This document shows, in pieces, positions 48,288 to 56,519 of a DNA stretch of 64,000 nucleotides. Made by a program: the position numbers and the translations under genes. Each line of letters starts with the position of its first letter. Within the stretch, counting starts at the first letter, position 1. Source of the DNA: Robertmurraya korlensis NBRC 107688 (GTDB lineage: Bacteria; Bacillota; Bacilli; Bacillales; Cytobacillaceae); assembly GCF_001591645.1 (NCBI RefSeq), contig NZ_BCVH01000010.1:107386-171385 (forward strand), read 5' to 3'. The notes under the pieces were generated by a model. The model ran no database searches. It was not told the origin of the DNA and saw nothing but the letters and a program-made list of their open reading frames with translations.

Positions 48288-48976
48288 ATTTTTGCCTTTT
48301 GATTTTCACGTATTTCTTGCCAGCGATCTCTTGCCATCTCAACGATTTTTGCCTCGTTATAACTTCCTTGCTTTTCAATTACCTTTGAAAAATATTTTAC
48401 TGCTTGATCTATCTGGCCCGTTCGTCTAGATAACTCGGCAATCATATAAATAAGCCGGAGTTCAGTCATCTGTGTACCACGATAATCATCAGTGATATAA
48501 GCTTCCATATACTCATCGACAGCAAGCTTCATAAATCGTTGCTCTTGCTCGGAATCTAGTATGGATCGGTAAATCCAAGCAAGCCTCATATATAACCCTG
48601 CAATTGATACATGCTTTTCTTTTTTCAACGTTCCGCAATAGGCAGCAAGTTTTATTGTATTGGCTGCTTCTTTATACGTCCTTGTCTCACCAAAGCTACG
48701 TGGAAGCCACTGTTGGGCAATTTTTGAATCAATGGTCTCCTTGCTACCTGGTGGAAAGTAAGGAGCAAAATCATCTGTAAAAGAAAAGCCACATTTCGGA
48801 CATACGGCTACAAAATAAAGGTTAGGATCATTTTCTATGTTTTCATATGTAGGGGCAAAGTCAGTATCGTAGGACTTTACTACTACAAAACGTGAGCGAA
48901 GCTTCTTAGTCGTAAACTTGGTTTTACACATCATACATTCACATTTTTTATCATAAAGCGGCTGTAGTTCAGTCAT
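48284..48976 (-). CDS. DUF2225 family protein
   Basis: A 230-residue protein. The N-terminus has zinc-ribbon pairs (KKCECMMCKTKFTTKKLRSRF and VAVCPKCGFSFTDDF), and the rest is helical, TPR-like (LAAYCGTLKKEKHVSIAGLYMRLAWIYRS, AELSRRTGQIDQAVKYFSKVIE). This is the DUF2225 pattern; function is unknown. ATG 48976 is preferred to a start four codons earlier because AAAGGGGTG precedes it. The 1 kb upstream is the repeat region. Confidence 0.82.
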   Translation of the reverse strand: MTELQPLYDKKCECMMCKTKFTTKKLRSRFVVVKSYDTDFAPTYENIENDPNLYFVAVCPKCGFSFTDDFAPYFPPGSKETIDSKIAQQWLPRSFGETRTYKEAANTIKLAAYCGTLKKEKHVSIAGLYMRLAWIYRSILDSEQEQRFMKLAVDEYMEAYITDDYRGTQMTELRLIYMIAELSRRTGQIDQAVKYFSKVIEKQGSYNEAKIVEMARDRWQEIRENQKAKI

Positions 48977-49092
48977 AATCACACACACCCCTTTGTTTTT
49001 TTAACGGTTAATATAATACTATTGTACCTTATTATTCGGGATAAAAGAACTATGAAAACTTTATATTTGGAAAGAAGGAGGCTTAGCGCCTA

Positions 49093-49815
49093 GGGTATTT
49101 CAGTATTTAGTGGAATAAGGGCATAATTAGTCATTTAGAGCATGCTATTTCCAGTAACTAGTAGAATCAATGGGCTAAATCGTCATTTAGAGCACGTTAT
49201 TTCCAGTAACTAGTAGAATCGGTGAACTAAATCACCATTTAGAGCATGTTATTTCCAGTAACTAGTAGAATCGGTGAACTAAATCGTCATTTGGAACATG
49301 TGATTTCCAATATATAGTATAATTGATGAACTAAATCGGCATTTGGAACATGTGATTTCCAATATCTAGTGGAATAGATGAACTAAGTTGTAATTTAGAA
49401 CATGTGATTTCCAATATATAGTAGAATTGATGAACTAAATCGGCATTTGGAACATGTGACTTCCAATATCTAGTGGAACAGGTGAACTAAGTTGTAATTT
49501 AGAACATATGATTTTCAATATATAGTAGAATAGATGAACTAAGTTGTAATTTAGAACATATGATTTCCAATATCTAGTGGAATAGGTGAACTAAGTTATA
49601 ATTTAGAACATATGATTTCCAATATATAGTAGAATTGATGAACTAAATCGGCATTTGGAACATGTGATATCCAATATCTAGTGGAATAGGTGAACTAAGT
49701 TGTAATTAGAACATATGATTTCTAATATATAGTAGGATTGATGAACTAAGTTGTAATTTAGAACATATGATTTCCAATATATAGTAGAACCGATGAACTA
49801 AACCGAAATTTAGAA
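49093..49815. repeat. Array of 52-bp tandem repeats (13 full units)
   Basis: Thirteen units of 52 bp (unit 12 has 51) run from 49131 to 49805, with partial units at both ends (49093-49130 and 49806-49815). The consensus starts TAATTTAGAACATATGATTT and goes on CCAATATATAGTAGAATTGA, TGAACTAAGTTG. Units 1-3 form one subtype (GAGCA, CCAGTAACTAGTAG); later units drift to GAACATATG/CCAATAT. Units with ATCTAGTGG (5, 7, 9, 11) alternate with units with ATATAGTAG (4, 6, 8, 10), suggesting a 104-bp dimer was amplified. Stops occur in all frames and 52 is not a multiple of three, so it is not coding. The rest of 48989-49987 shows nothing further. Confidence 0.93.
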
Positions 49816-49987
49816 TTCCTAAACCTTGTTTAAGTATCAACAAATCAAATTTCTTCCAAGCCCTCGATCAATTAACAAAGGCCCATTTACCAAAACCAAT
49901 TCCATTTTTATAAGTCCGTTCAGTTGAGTATAAGGACGTAGCTGTATATACTAAAAGTAAAGATGTTCGAGGGAGGAATGAGTATTC

Positions 49988-50350
49988 ATGAAGGATATTA
50001 TTACTGTGACAGAATCAGCTGCACTTCAAATAAAAGATATGATGAAAGAAAATGAAGAGGAAAATGCGTACCTACGCGTAGCAATTAAAGGTGGCGGCTG
50101 CAGTGGTTTGTCGTATGGACTTGGATTTGCGCATGAAGTAGAAGACGGGGACACCGAGCTAGTGCAGCATGGGATTACCTTTTTAATTGACAAGGAAAGT
50201 GCTCCAGCGTTAGCAGGGACAGTTATTGACTACAAGCAATCCCTTATGGGTGGTGGATTCACTATTGAAAATCCGAATGCGATTGCTTCATGTGGGTGTG
50301 GATCGTCCTTCCGTACAGCAACGGATCAAGGTACACCTGAAGAATGCTAA
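49988..50350 (+). CDS. yutM: Iron-sulfur carrier HesB/IscA-like protein YutM
   Basis: A 120-residue A-type Fe-S carrier. The three conserved cysteines are Cys38 (GGGCSGLSYG), Cys102 and Cys104 (ASCGCGSSF). It passes clusters from SufBCD to client enzymes. An unusual tail ends TPEEC with another Cys. ATG 49988 has GGGAGGA ten bases before it. It follows the repeat array; in B. subtilis dapF (yutL) is, by name order, expected next to it but is not present here. Confidence 0.93.
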   Translation: MKDIITVTESAALQIKDMMKENEEENAYLRVAIKGGGCSGLSYGLGFAHEVEDGDTELVQHGITFLIDKESAPALAGTVIDYKQSLMGGGFTIENPNAIASCGCGSSFRTATDQGTPEEC

Positions 50351-50352
50351 AA

Positions 50353-50384
50353 AGGTGCAAGGAGCGATCCTTGCACTTTTTTCC
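50353..50384 (+). terminator. Terminator after yutM
   Basis: GTGCAAGGA, a GCGA loop and TCCTTGCAC form a 9-bp stem followed by TTTTTT. Confidence 0.9.
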
Positions 50385-50656
50385 GCTTTACTCTGTCCAG
50401 CTCCAGCATCTAAGGGCTCGGGTCATAAGCTAAATCCCTCCAGAAGGCAGGCCTTCTTGCGTGATTCATCTTATGCCTGTCGCGCCTGAACAAGCTGCTT
50501 CCGCTTTTCATTGTCCAGCTTCAGTGACCAGAGACTAGTGTACTTCGCTCTTTCCCTACGATAAGTCAACATCGAATCGCATCCGCTCTTCGTGTTTCCT
50601 TTATCTCAGTCAAAGCGCTCCAGTCCATACGTCTCTAAACGGTCACTTTCGCTTTT
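50384..50656. repeat. Bacillaceae-type intergenic repeat, two degenerate copies
   Basis: The left copy (about 50384-50507) contains CTGTCCAGCTCCAGC, GGGCTCGGGTCATAAGC and CTTATGCCTGTCGCGCCTGA and ends in GCTTCCGCTTTT. The right copy (about 50502-50656) starts CGCTTTTCATTGTCCAGCTT and ends in ACTTTCGCTTTTC, with arms GTGACCAGAGAC and GTCTCTAAACGGTCAC. I recall similar GTCCAGCTCC...TCATAAG elements scattered between genes in many bacilli. The GC-rich sequence differs from the surroundings. The right end abuts the yumC stop codon. No protein frame is supported. Confidence 0.7.
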
Positions 50657-51655
50657 CTACTTAAACATTGAAGAACTATGCAATGGTTGAGTCCGTGCCT
50701 TGGGATCGAAAAATGTTTTTGCGTTGTTGACTGCTGTTGGTGCTTCACCAAAACCACATGCGATTAGTTTTACTTTTCCTTCGTACGTACAAATATCACC
50801 TGCGGCATAAATGCCTGGGATATTTGTTTCCATTTTGGAGTTCACGACAATCGAGTTTTTTGCAATTTCAAGTCCCCATTCCTTTATGGGGCCAAGCGAT
50901 GAAACGAAACCGTAGTTACAAATTACAGCATCTATCTCGACAATTTCCTTAGTTTTATCATTTGCATTCTTTAGCACGACTTGTGTAATATTTCCTTCAC
51001 CATTTGAAAGTAAATCAGCAGGAACGTATGGGGTCTTTATCTCGACCTTGGAATTCTTAAGGTTTTGTACACTATGTTCATGAGCCCGAAACTTATCACG
51101 GCGGTGAACAATTGTAACTTTTTCGGCAATTGGTTCAAGCATTAAAGCCCAATCAACGGCTGAGTCCCCTCCACCAAATACAACAACCTTCTGACCGGCC
51201 AATTGGTGTAAGTCATCAATAAAGTAGTACAGATTTTTTCCTTCGTATTGTGAGCTGTTTGCTAACTCCAAACGCCGGGGTTGGAAGGCTCCGTTCCCAG
51301 CAGTAATGATAATGGTCTTTGAAAAGTGGACTTCTTTATTCGTTGTTAGTTTGAAGGTTCCATCTTTTAATTTTTCAATTTTCTCAACTGCTTGCTCTAA
51401 GCAAACCGTTTGATCGAATTTCGCCATTTGCTCCTTTAGGTTGTTCACTAATTCCTGGGCCCGAACCTTAGGAAATCCAGCAACATCATATATATATTTT
51501 TCAGGGTATAAAGCGGACAACTGCCCACCTAACTGTGGCAAGCTCTCAATTAATTTTACAGTAGCTTGTCTCATTCCCCCATAGAAGGCAGTAAATAGTC
51601 CAGTAGGTCCTCCACCGATAATGGTAATGTCGTATACTGTCTGGTCCTCTTTCAT
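50657..51655 (-). CDS. yumC: Ferredoxin/flavodoxin-NADP+ reductase YumC
   Basis: A 332-residue thioredoxin-reductase-like FAD protein without the CxxC disulfide of thioredoxin reductases. FAD motif [23 protein letters not shown] motif [27 protein letters not shown], and the C-terminal [23 protein letters not shown]. YumC of B. subtilis reduces ferredoxins and flavodoxins with NADPH. ATG 51655 follows AGGGGG. It is read divergently from yumB. Confidence 0.96.
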   Translation of the reverse strand: MKEDQTVYDITIIGGGPTGLFTAFYGGMRQATVKLIESLPQLGGQLSALYPEKYIYDVAGFPKVRAQELVNNLKEQMAKFDQTVCLEQAVEKIEKLKDGTFKLTTNKEVHFSKTIIITAGNGAFQPRRLELANSSQYEGKNLYYFIDDLHQLAGQKVVVFGGGDSAVDWALMLEPIAEKVTIVHRRDKFRAHEHSVQNLKNSKVEIKTPYVPADLLSNGEGNITQVVLKNANDKTKEIVEIDAVICNYGFVSSLGPIKEWGLEIAKNSIVVNSKMETNIPGIYAAGDICTYEGKVKLIACGFGEAPTAVNNAKTFFDPKARTQPLHSSSMFK

Positions 51656-51909
51656 TCTATATCCCCCTAACTATGTGTAGGATTTCATACTACAAAAAAT
51701 ATTAAAAATAGCTCGAGGTTATGACTAAATAATGAAAATGCCACATAAATAATCACTATCAGCAGAGAGATTGTCAGAAAAGTTTACTATTTATAGGATC
51801 GATTTTTGGAAGATTTTCTGCTTGAAAAAGTAGATAAAAAGGAATATGATGATATGTAGACATATTGTTAACTTTTTGTGTCTTTTTTCCAACATTTTTT
51901 TGTCTTCTT
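51656..51909. other. yumC-yumB intergenic region
   Basis: Divergent, A+T-rich spacer. It contains ordinary promoter-like sequence for yumC on the minus strand but no further gene or hairpin I can support. The Rex-like site for yumB starts at 51910. Confidence 0.6.
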
Positions 51910-51927
51910 TCGTGAAAAACATCACAA
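51910..51927 (+). promoter_or_regulatory. Rex-like operator upstream of yumB
   Basis: TCGTGAAAAACATCACAA matches the Rex consensus TTGTGAAAWWWTTCACAA at 15 of 18 positions. It lies about 20 bp before a TATTATAAAAT -10 region near 51941-51950. Rex releases DNA when NADH/NAD+ rises, which suits an NADH dehydrogenase gene. Confidence 0.65.
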
Positions 51928-52023
51928 ACTTTTTCGGTGTTATTATAAAATAAATTCCTTTGTTGAAGCGGAAGATAAAAAAAACACAAAAAACTATATA
52001 TAATAAAGGTGGGTTTGAACGTC

Positions 52024-53241
52024 TTGAGAAAGCCAAAGATCGTAGTACTAGGTGCCGGATACGGTGGATTAATGACAGTAACAAGATTACAAAAGCAAGT
52101 CGGTGTTAATGAAGCAGATATCGTACTTATTAACAAAAATGATTACCACTATGAAACAACATGGTTACATGAAGCATCAGCTGGTACATTACATCATGAC
52201 CGTGTACGTTACAATGTAACAGATGTTATTGACACAAACAAAGTGGAGTTTATTAAAGCCACTGTCCTTTCTATTAACCATGAAGAAAAGAAAGTGGTTC
52301 TTGAAAATGGTGAAGTAGAGTACGATTACCTTGTTATCTCACTGGGTGCAGAGCCTGAAACGTTCGGAATTAAAGGCTTGAAAGAGCACGCATTTGCGAT
52401 TGCTAATATCAATGCAGCACGTCAACTTCGTGAGCATATTGAATATCAATTCGCTACGTATAATATGGAAGAAGAGAAGAAAGAAGAGAGATTAACAATC
52501 GTTGTTGGTGGTGCTGGATTCACAGGAATTGAATTCCTTGGCGAACTAACAAACCGTATTCCAGAATTATGCCGTGAATACGATATTGATTTCAATAAAG
52601 TAAAACTTATCTGCGTAGAAGCAGCTCCAATGGTTTTACCAGGATTTGACCCAGAACTTGTTAGCTATGCAACAGCTCAATTAGAGCGTAAAGGTGTTAC
52701 GTTCATGATTGGTACGGCTATTAAAGAAGCAAATGAAACTGGTATAATTGTTGGTAAAGGCGAAGACGAAGTGGAAGAAATTAAGTCTGCAACAGTGGTT
52801 TGGGCTGCTGGAGTTCGTGGTAGCTCAATTATTGAAAACTCTGGATTTGAAGCAATGAGAGGCCGTGTAAAGGTTCAACCTGACTTACGTGTTCCAGGAC
52901 ACGAAAATGTATTCATTATTGGTGATTGCTCACTAATTATTGATGAAAAGGTGAATCGTCCATACCCTCCAACTGCTCAAATTGCTATGCAACAAGGGGA
53001 ACTTTGTGCTAGCAATCTTGTAGCACTTATTCGTGACAAAGGGGAGTTAGGTCACTTTACATTCGACAATAAAGGTACTGTATGCTCACTTGGACATGAC
53101 GATGCCATTGGAGTAGCCTTTGGTAAGAAGATGACTGGTGGAACGGCTTCATTTATGAAGAAGATGGTTGATAACCGTGCTTTATTTATGATTGGTGGAC
53201 CGTCATTAGTACTGAAAAAAGGAAAATTCAACGTTCTATAA
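52024..53241 (+). CDS. yumB: NADH dehydrogenase-like protein YumB (NDH-2 type)
   Basis: A 405-residue flavoprotein of the type-II NADH dehydrogenase family. FAD motif [18 protein letters not shown] motif [17 protein letters not shown], second FAD motif [26 protein letters not shown], and a C-terminal membrane-associating helix region ([17 protein letters not shown]). The frame is open to GTG 52009; TTG 52024 is ten bases after AAAGGTGGG and gives the family start [15 protein letters not shown]. It would oxidise NADH and reduce menaquinone. Confidence 0.92.
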   Translation: MRKPKIVVLGAGYGGLMTVTRLQKQVGVNEADIVLINKNDYHYETTWLHEASAGTLHHDRVRYNVTDVIDTNKVEFIKATVLSINHEEKKVVLENGEVEYDYLVISLGAEPETFGIKGLKEHAFAIANINAARQLREHIEYQFATYNMEEEKKEERLTIVVGGAGFTGIEFLGELTNRIPELCREYDIDFNKVKLICVEAAPMVLPGFDPELVSYATAQLERKGVTFMIGTAIKEANETGIIVGKGEDEVEEIKSATVVWAAGVRGSSIIENSGFEAMRGRVKVQPDLRVPGHENVFIIGDCSLIIDEKVNRPYPPTAQIAMQQGELCASNLVALIRDKGELGHFTFDNKGTVCSLGHDDAIGVAFGKKMTGGTASFMKKMVDNRALFMIGGPSLVLKKGKFNVL

Positions 53242-53247
53242 TAGAGT

Positions 53248-53286
53248 AAAAAGAACAAGCTGAACAAACAGCTTGTTCTTTTTTTG
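53248..53286 (+). terminator. Terminator after yumB
   Basis: AAGAACAAGCTG and CAGCTTGTTCTT form a 12-bp stem followed by TTTTTGAC. Confidence 0.92.
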
Positions 53287-53341
53287 ACAAAAAATCTCAT
53301 GACCTCAATGATATAATGGATAAATAAGTGGGGTGTCTATA

Positions 53342-53833
53342 TTGAAAAGAACGGATAGAGGAAAGGTATGGCTAGCAGTTGCTGGCTTGGTCATTAACGC
53401 TCAGAGCGAATGGCTTGTGGTAAAAAAGAAATATGGGGGATTAAAGGGGATGTGGTCCTTACCAGCTGGGTTTGTAGACGAAGGGGAAACAGCTGATGAA
53501 GCCGTTATTCGTGAGGTAAAGGAAGAAACGGGGTTAACCTGCCGGGTTGAAGAGTTACTTGGCATACGAACAGGTGTCATAAAGCATGAAATTAGCGACA
53601 ATATGATTATGTTTCTTCTACAGCAATCCAATCCGGAAGAACGTATTGTTATTCAAGAAAATGAGCTTTACGAGGCTGCTTTTATCCATCCTGACCAGTT
53701 GCAAGATGAACAGACAGCTTCCATCATGCTAGCGTTTATGATAGAAGCAATGAATTCAGAAAAGAGAATCAAAGTTGACAGTATTGATCCAGGACAACAG
53801 TTCGGATACACATCTTATAAGTTGTTTTTGTAA
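53342..53833 (+). CDS. Nudix hydrolase
   Basis: A 163-residue Nudix protein. The Nudix box GFVDEGETADEAVIREVKEE, then TGL, holds the catalytic Glu residues (Gx5Ex7REUxEExGU). It hydrolyses a nucleoside diphosphate-linked substrate; which one is not visible. Start: GTG 53333 and TTG 53342 are in frame. TTG has GTGGGGTG with six-base spacing, while GTG overlaps the ribosome site. It is preceded by the yumB terminator and followed by about 150 bp without features. Confidence 0.88.
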   Translation: MKRTDRGKVWLAVAGLVINAQSEWLVVKKKYGGLKGMWSLPAGFVDEGETADEAVIREVKEETGLTCRVEELLGIRTGVIKHEISDNMIMFLLQQSNPEERIVIQENELYEAAFIHPDQLQDEQTASIMLAFMIEAMNSEKRIKVDSIDPGQQFGYTSYKLFL

Positions 53834-53986
53834 TTATTAAAATTTTTAGAAATAGTATGGAAATTAAAGAAAAGAACATTTGTATGCGTTTCCACTCTTT
53901 GTTTTTGGAAGATTTTCTTACTTTCCCTTTTTGATTTTTCATGGTATATTATCTGAAAATTCAGTCGTTTGGAAAGGTTGAGGAAA

Positions 53987-54118
53987 ATGAATGCAGTGAA
54001 GGTAGAAACAAAGGAATGTCTTTATTGCTCGGGCAAGGGCTACTTCCAGCTTTTACTTGGGGGATCTGAAACATGCCCAAGCTGTGGGGGAACTGGAAAA
54101 CAAAAAGATTCAAAATAA
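53987..54118 (+). CDS. yuiA: YuiA family small Cys-rich protein
   Basis: A 43-codon gene of the YuiA type, starting MNAVKVETKECLYCSGKGYF. Two CxxCxGxG-like modules (CLYCSGKG and CPSCGGTG) separated by QLLLGGSET resemble half of a DnaJ zinc finger. ATG 53987 follows AGGTTGAGGA. It is followed by a terminator and yuiB. Likely zinc-binding; function unknown. Confidence 0.85.
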   Translation: MNAVKVETKECLYCSGKGYFQLLLGGSETCPSCGGTGKQKDSK

Positions 54119-54125
54119 CACACTT

Positions 54126-54153
54126 CCTCCGTATAAGATGCGGAGTTTTTTTT
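54126..54153 (+). terminator. Terminator after yuiA
   Basis: CTCCG and CGGAG flank TATAAGATG and are followed by TTTTTTTTG. Confidence 0.75.
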
Positions 54154-54239
54154 GTTCTTCTTTCCTTCCCCCATTTTATTGACGAGAATCCTTTGCTTTT
54201 AGTACACTAAATGTTGATGTGTGAAGGGGGAAACACCAA

Positions 54240-54563
54240 ATGCCAATGACGATATTTGTTCTACCAATATCTATGCTTTTGTTCTTTGTTTTATTTTTTG
54301 GAATCGGATTCATCTTAAATATGTTACTAAGAATGTCATGGATCATGGCAATTATTTATCCAATCGTTTCAATTCTTATTGTCGATGTGGTTAGCTTCAG
54401 TGAATATTTTACGAATACTGGTTCTGCGTTTCAAGATTTGGGGAACCGTTTTATGAACCTAGCTCTAGCGGACATTCTGATTTTAAGTAGTGGAATGGCA
54501 GGAGCAATCCTTGCGGGAATCACGATTAAAATGTTAAGAAATAGAGGATATCGCATGTTTTAG
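54240..54563 (+). CDS. yuiB: YuiB family membrane protein
   Basis: A 107-residue protein with about three hydrophobic segments (residues 6-28, 33-52 and 75-97), short loops and a basic C-terminus (MLRNRGYRMF). It matches YuiB by size and position between yuiA and yuiC. Role unknown. ATG 54240 follows GAAGGGGG. The stop overlaps the start of a terminator. Confidence 0.85.
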   Translation: MPMTIFVLPISMLLFFVLFFGIGFILNMLLRMSWIMAIIYPIVSILIVDVVSFSEYFTNTGSAFQDLGNRFMNLALADILILSSGMAGAILAGITIKMLRNRGYRMF

Positions 54564-54587
54564 CCTTCACTAGTGGAGGCTTTTTTT
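54563..54587 (+). terminator. Terminator after yuiB
   Basis: GCCTTCAC and GTGGAGGC form a stem and are followed by TTTTTTT. Confidence 0.85.
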
Positions 54588-54696
54588 CATGGAATAACCT
54601 AGTTTCCTATGTTTTCCAAAGTCTACTATTTCACTAAAATATGAATACTTCTCTCAAAAATGGGAAATGACTAGTTTTGGGAGGAGTGAAAAAAAG

Positions 54697-55395
54697 ATGA
54701 AAATAATGAAATTGTGGATAAGGCGTGTTATGTTGATGGTGCTGTTTTTTGGAGCTTTAGGTGCAACATTTCAAAGTATCTCAGGAGTAAAAGCAGAATC
54801 ACTTGTGACAAAGGCAAACACAGGCTCTGGTGACGACTCAGTCATTGATCACACATTAAAATCGATTGGATTGGCATTTAAATTCTTAAATAATATAGCT
54901 AGTGAGGAAACATTAATCTCATCAAGTGAAGAAGTAATCGGTGCTCCACCTAAGCTTGAAGAAGCGTTTGATTGGGGACAATATCCGAAAGCAACTGTTA
55001 CTGCCACTGGCTACACTGCAGGAGTTGAATCAACTGGAAAGAATCCTGGGCATCCAGAATTCGGAATTACATATTCAGGTGTAAAGGTAACTAGAGATCT
55101 ATTTTCAACAGTAGCTGCGGATTTAAATGTTTTTCCAATCGGAACAATCCTCTTTATTCCTGGCTACGGTTACGGGGTAGTTGCTGATAAAGGTGGAGCC
55201 ATTAAAGGAAATAAAGTAGACCTTTATTATGAAACAGTTGAAGATGTTTACAACAACTGGGGTAAAAAAACACTAGAGGTTTATGTGGTTGAAAAAGGTG
55301 ATGGAAAACTGACAGAAGATGAACTGCGTGCCTTAAATGAAGACAAGGCCTTACAAGTATTCCGTCAGCAATATATAAGTTCCGAAAGAGAATAA
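54697..55395 (+). CDS. yuiC: 3D-domain protein YuiC, cell-wall active
   Basis: A 232-residue exported protein: a basic start and hydrophobic segment (about residues 10-28) serve as signal or anchor, and the C-terminal half is a 3D (Asp-Asp-Asp) domain seen in lytic transglycosylases and Sps proteins. The conserved Asp residues are in [36 protein letters not shown]. YuiC-type enzymes cut peptidoglycan glycan strands. ATG 54697 has GGGAGGAG before it; the frame extends to ATG 54667 without one. Confidence 0.9.
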   Translation: MKIMKLWIRRVMLMVLFFGALGATFQSISGVKAESLVTKANTGSGDDSVIDHTLKSIGLAFKFLNNIASEETLISSSEEVIGAPPKLEEAFDWGQYPKATVTATGYTAGVESTGKNPGHPEFGITYSGVKVTRDLFSTVAADLNVFPIGTILFIPGYGYGVVADKGGAIKGNKVDLYYETVEDVYNNWGKKTLEVYVVEKGDGKLTEDELRALNEDKALQVFRQQYISSERE

Positions 55396-55398
55396 GAA

Positions 55399-55438
55399 AA
55401 AAAGGCGAGTCTCTCTTGTGAGGAACTTGCCTTTTTAG
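55399..55438. terminator. Terminator between yuiC and yuiD
   Basis: AAAAAGGCGAGT and AACTTGCCTTTTT form an imperfect long stem with a CTCTCTTGTGAGG loop; T-rich both ways. Confidence 0.75.
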
Positions 55439-55483
55439 TCTTCCAAAATATCTCGAATAATTAAGTGGAAAAATTATCTTTGT

Positions 55484-55960
55484 TTATGTAGTGATGAATC
55501 GAAGGAAGAACGCAACGAGTATCCCTGTAATTCCTCCGAAGAATACTTCAATTGGTTTATGTCCAAGAAGCTCCTTTAACTCTTTTCTTTTCTCCTGTTC
55601 AGGCTTATTCGGCCATCCTTTTGCTTCATCTAGAAATTTATGAAAGTCATGTACAAGTTGATTTAACACGATTGCCTGTTCTCCGGCTTGTCTTCGTACC
55701 CCAGTAGCATCAAACATGGTTATAATAGCGAAAACAGCCGAGACAGCAAATAAAGCGGAGTCATGACCGACCTCGAATGCAACCCCTGTAGAAAGTGCAG
55801 TAACTGCAGCAGAATGGGAGCTGGGCATCCCTCCTGTGCTTGTTAAGAGGGACCAATCAATCTTACGTGTGGCAAGATATTGAATAGGAACTTTCACAAA
55901 TTGTGCAAAAAAGATCGCTAATAAGGAAGCAATTAACGGGAAGTTAAATAAAAATTCCAT
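55484..55960 (-). CDS. yuiD: Divergent PAP2-family membrane protein YuiD
   Basis: A 158-residue membrane protein of the divergent PAP2 (DUF212) family. Features: hydrophobic start FLFNFPLIASLLAIFFAQFVK, the phosphatase-like STGGMPSSHSAAVTAL with its His, FDATGVRRQAGEQA, and a C-terminal membrane helix (ILVAFFLRF). ATG 55960 has AGAGG before it; nine extra codons upstream lack a ribosome site. Lipid-phosphate phosphatase activity is possible from family kinship. Confidence 0.88.
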   Translation of the reverse strand: MEFLFNFPLIASLLAIFFAQFVKVPIQYLATRKIDWSLLTSTGGMPSSHSAAVTALSTGVAFEVGHDSALFAVSAVFAIITMFDATGVRRQAGEQAIVLNQLVHDFHKFLDEAKGWPNKPEQEKRKELKELLGHKPIEVFFGGITGILVAFFLRFITT

Positions 55961-56082
55961 AATGTATATACCTCTTTTCTCCATCACTAATCAATACCAC
56001 AAAAGCTCTAGTTTATAACATGATTTTCCCATTTCCCTTTGTTAAGATAGTGGTAAATGGAGCATATTTAGGGGGGAAGTCA

Positions 56083-56466
56083 TTGTCACACTATCCAGCT
56101 GAATATTATGAGTTTTTTATTTCTTTTAATGAAGGTGATTATTATACCTGTCACGATTTACTGGAAGAAATGTGGATGACTGATAAAAGAAATTACTTTT
56201 TAAAAGGCCTATTACAAATGAGTGTCGCCATTTATCATTACGAATATGGTAACGTCGTCGGTGCAAGATCAATGATGAAGGTGGCTTATGAATATTTAGA
56301 CTCGTATCGTCCCACACATTGGGGGCTTGATGTTGAAGAGCTCCATGCATTTATTTACCAATGTATTACTATTATACCACAACATATTGATCGAATTCCC
56401 TTTGAAAAGGTAGGGACTCTTCCTAGACTGCCTCGGTACTATTTATTTTTAGAAGAAGATAATTAG
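56083..56466 (+). CDS. DUF309 family protein
   Basis: A 127-residue helical DUF309 protein: [24 protein letters not shown], then [20 protein letters not shown] and a WGLDVEELH segment. The His-x2-Leu-Glu-Glu-x-Trp motif is typical of the family; function unknown. The frame is open to ATG 56020, but TTG 56083 follows AGGGGGGAAG and starts [12 protein letters not shown]. About 50 bp separate it from pepA. Confidence 0.83.
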   Translation: MSHYPAEYYEFFISFNEGDYYTCHDLLEEMWMTDKRNYFLKGLLQMSVAIYHYEYGNVVGARSMMKVAYEYLDSYRPTHWGLDVEELHAFIYQCITIIPQHIDRIPFEKVGTLPRLPRYYLFLEEDN

Positions 56467-56519
56467 ATATTCGAAATAGTTTTTTATATAATAGGTTTAT
56501 AACTGATGGAGGTGAAGGT

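Noticed and set aside
49093..49815. CRISPR array in the repeat region
   Set aside because: The repeats are contiguous, with no unique spacers, and the unit itself varies; no cas genes nearby.
49093..49815. Repeat region as a coding gene with a repeat domain
   Set aside because: A 52-bp period shifts the frame each unit and stops occur in every frame on the plus strand; the longest frames are short.
50226..50489. 87-codon plus-strand frame over the yutM end and repeat
   Set aside because: It runs out of frame through yutM and the terminator into the non-coding repeat; no start signal.
53841..53986. Short frames between the Nudix gene and yuiA
   Set aside because: No start with a ribosome site and no sustained frame; A+T-rich spacer.
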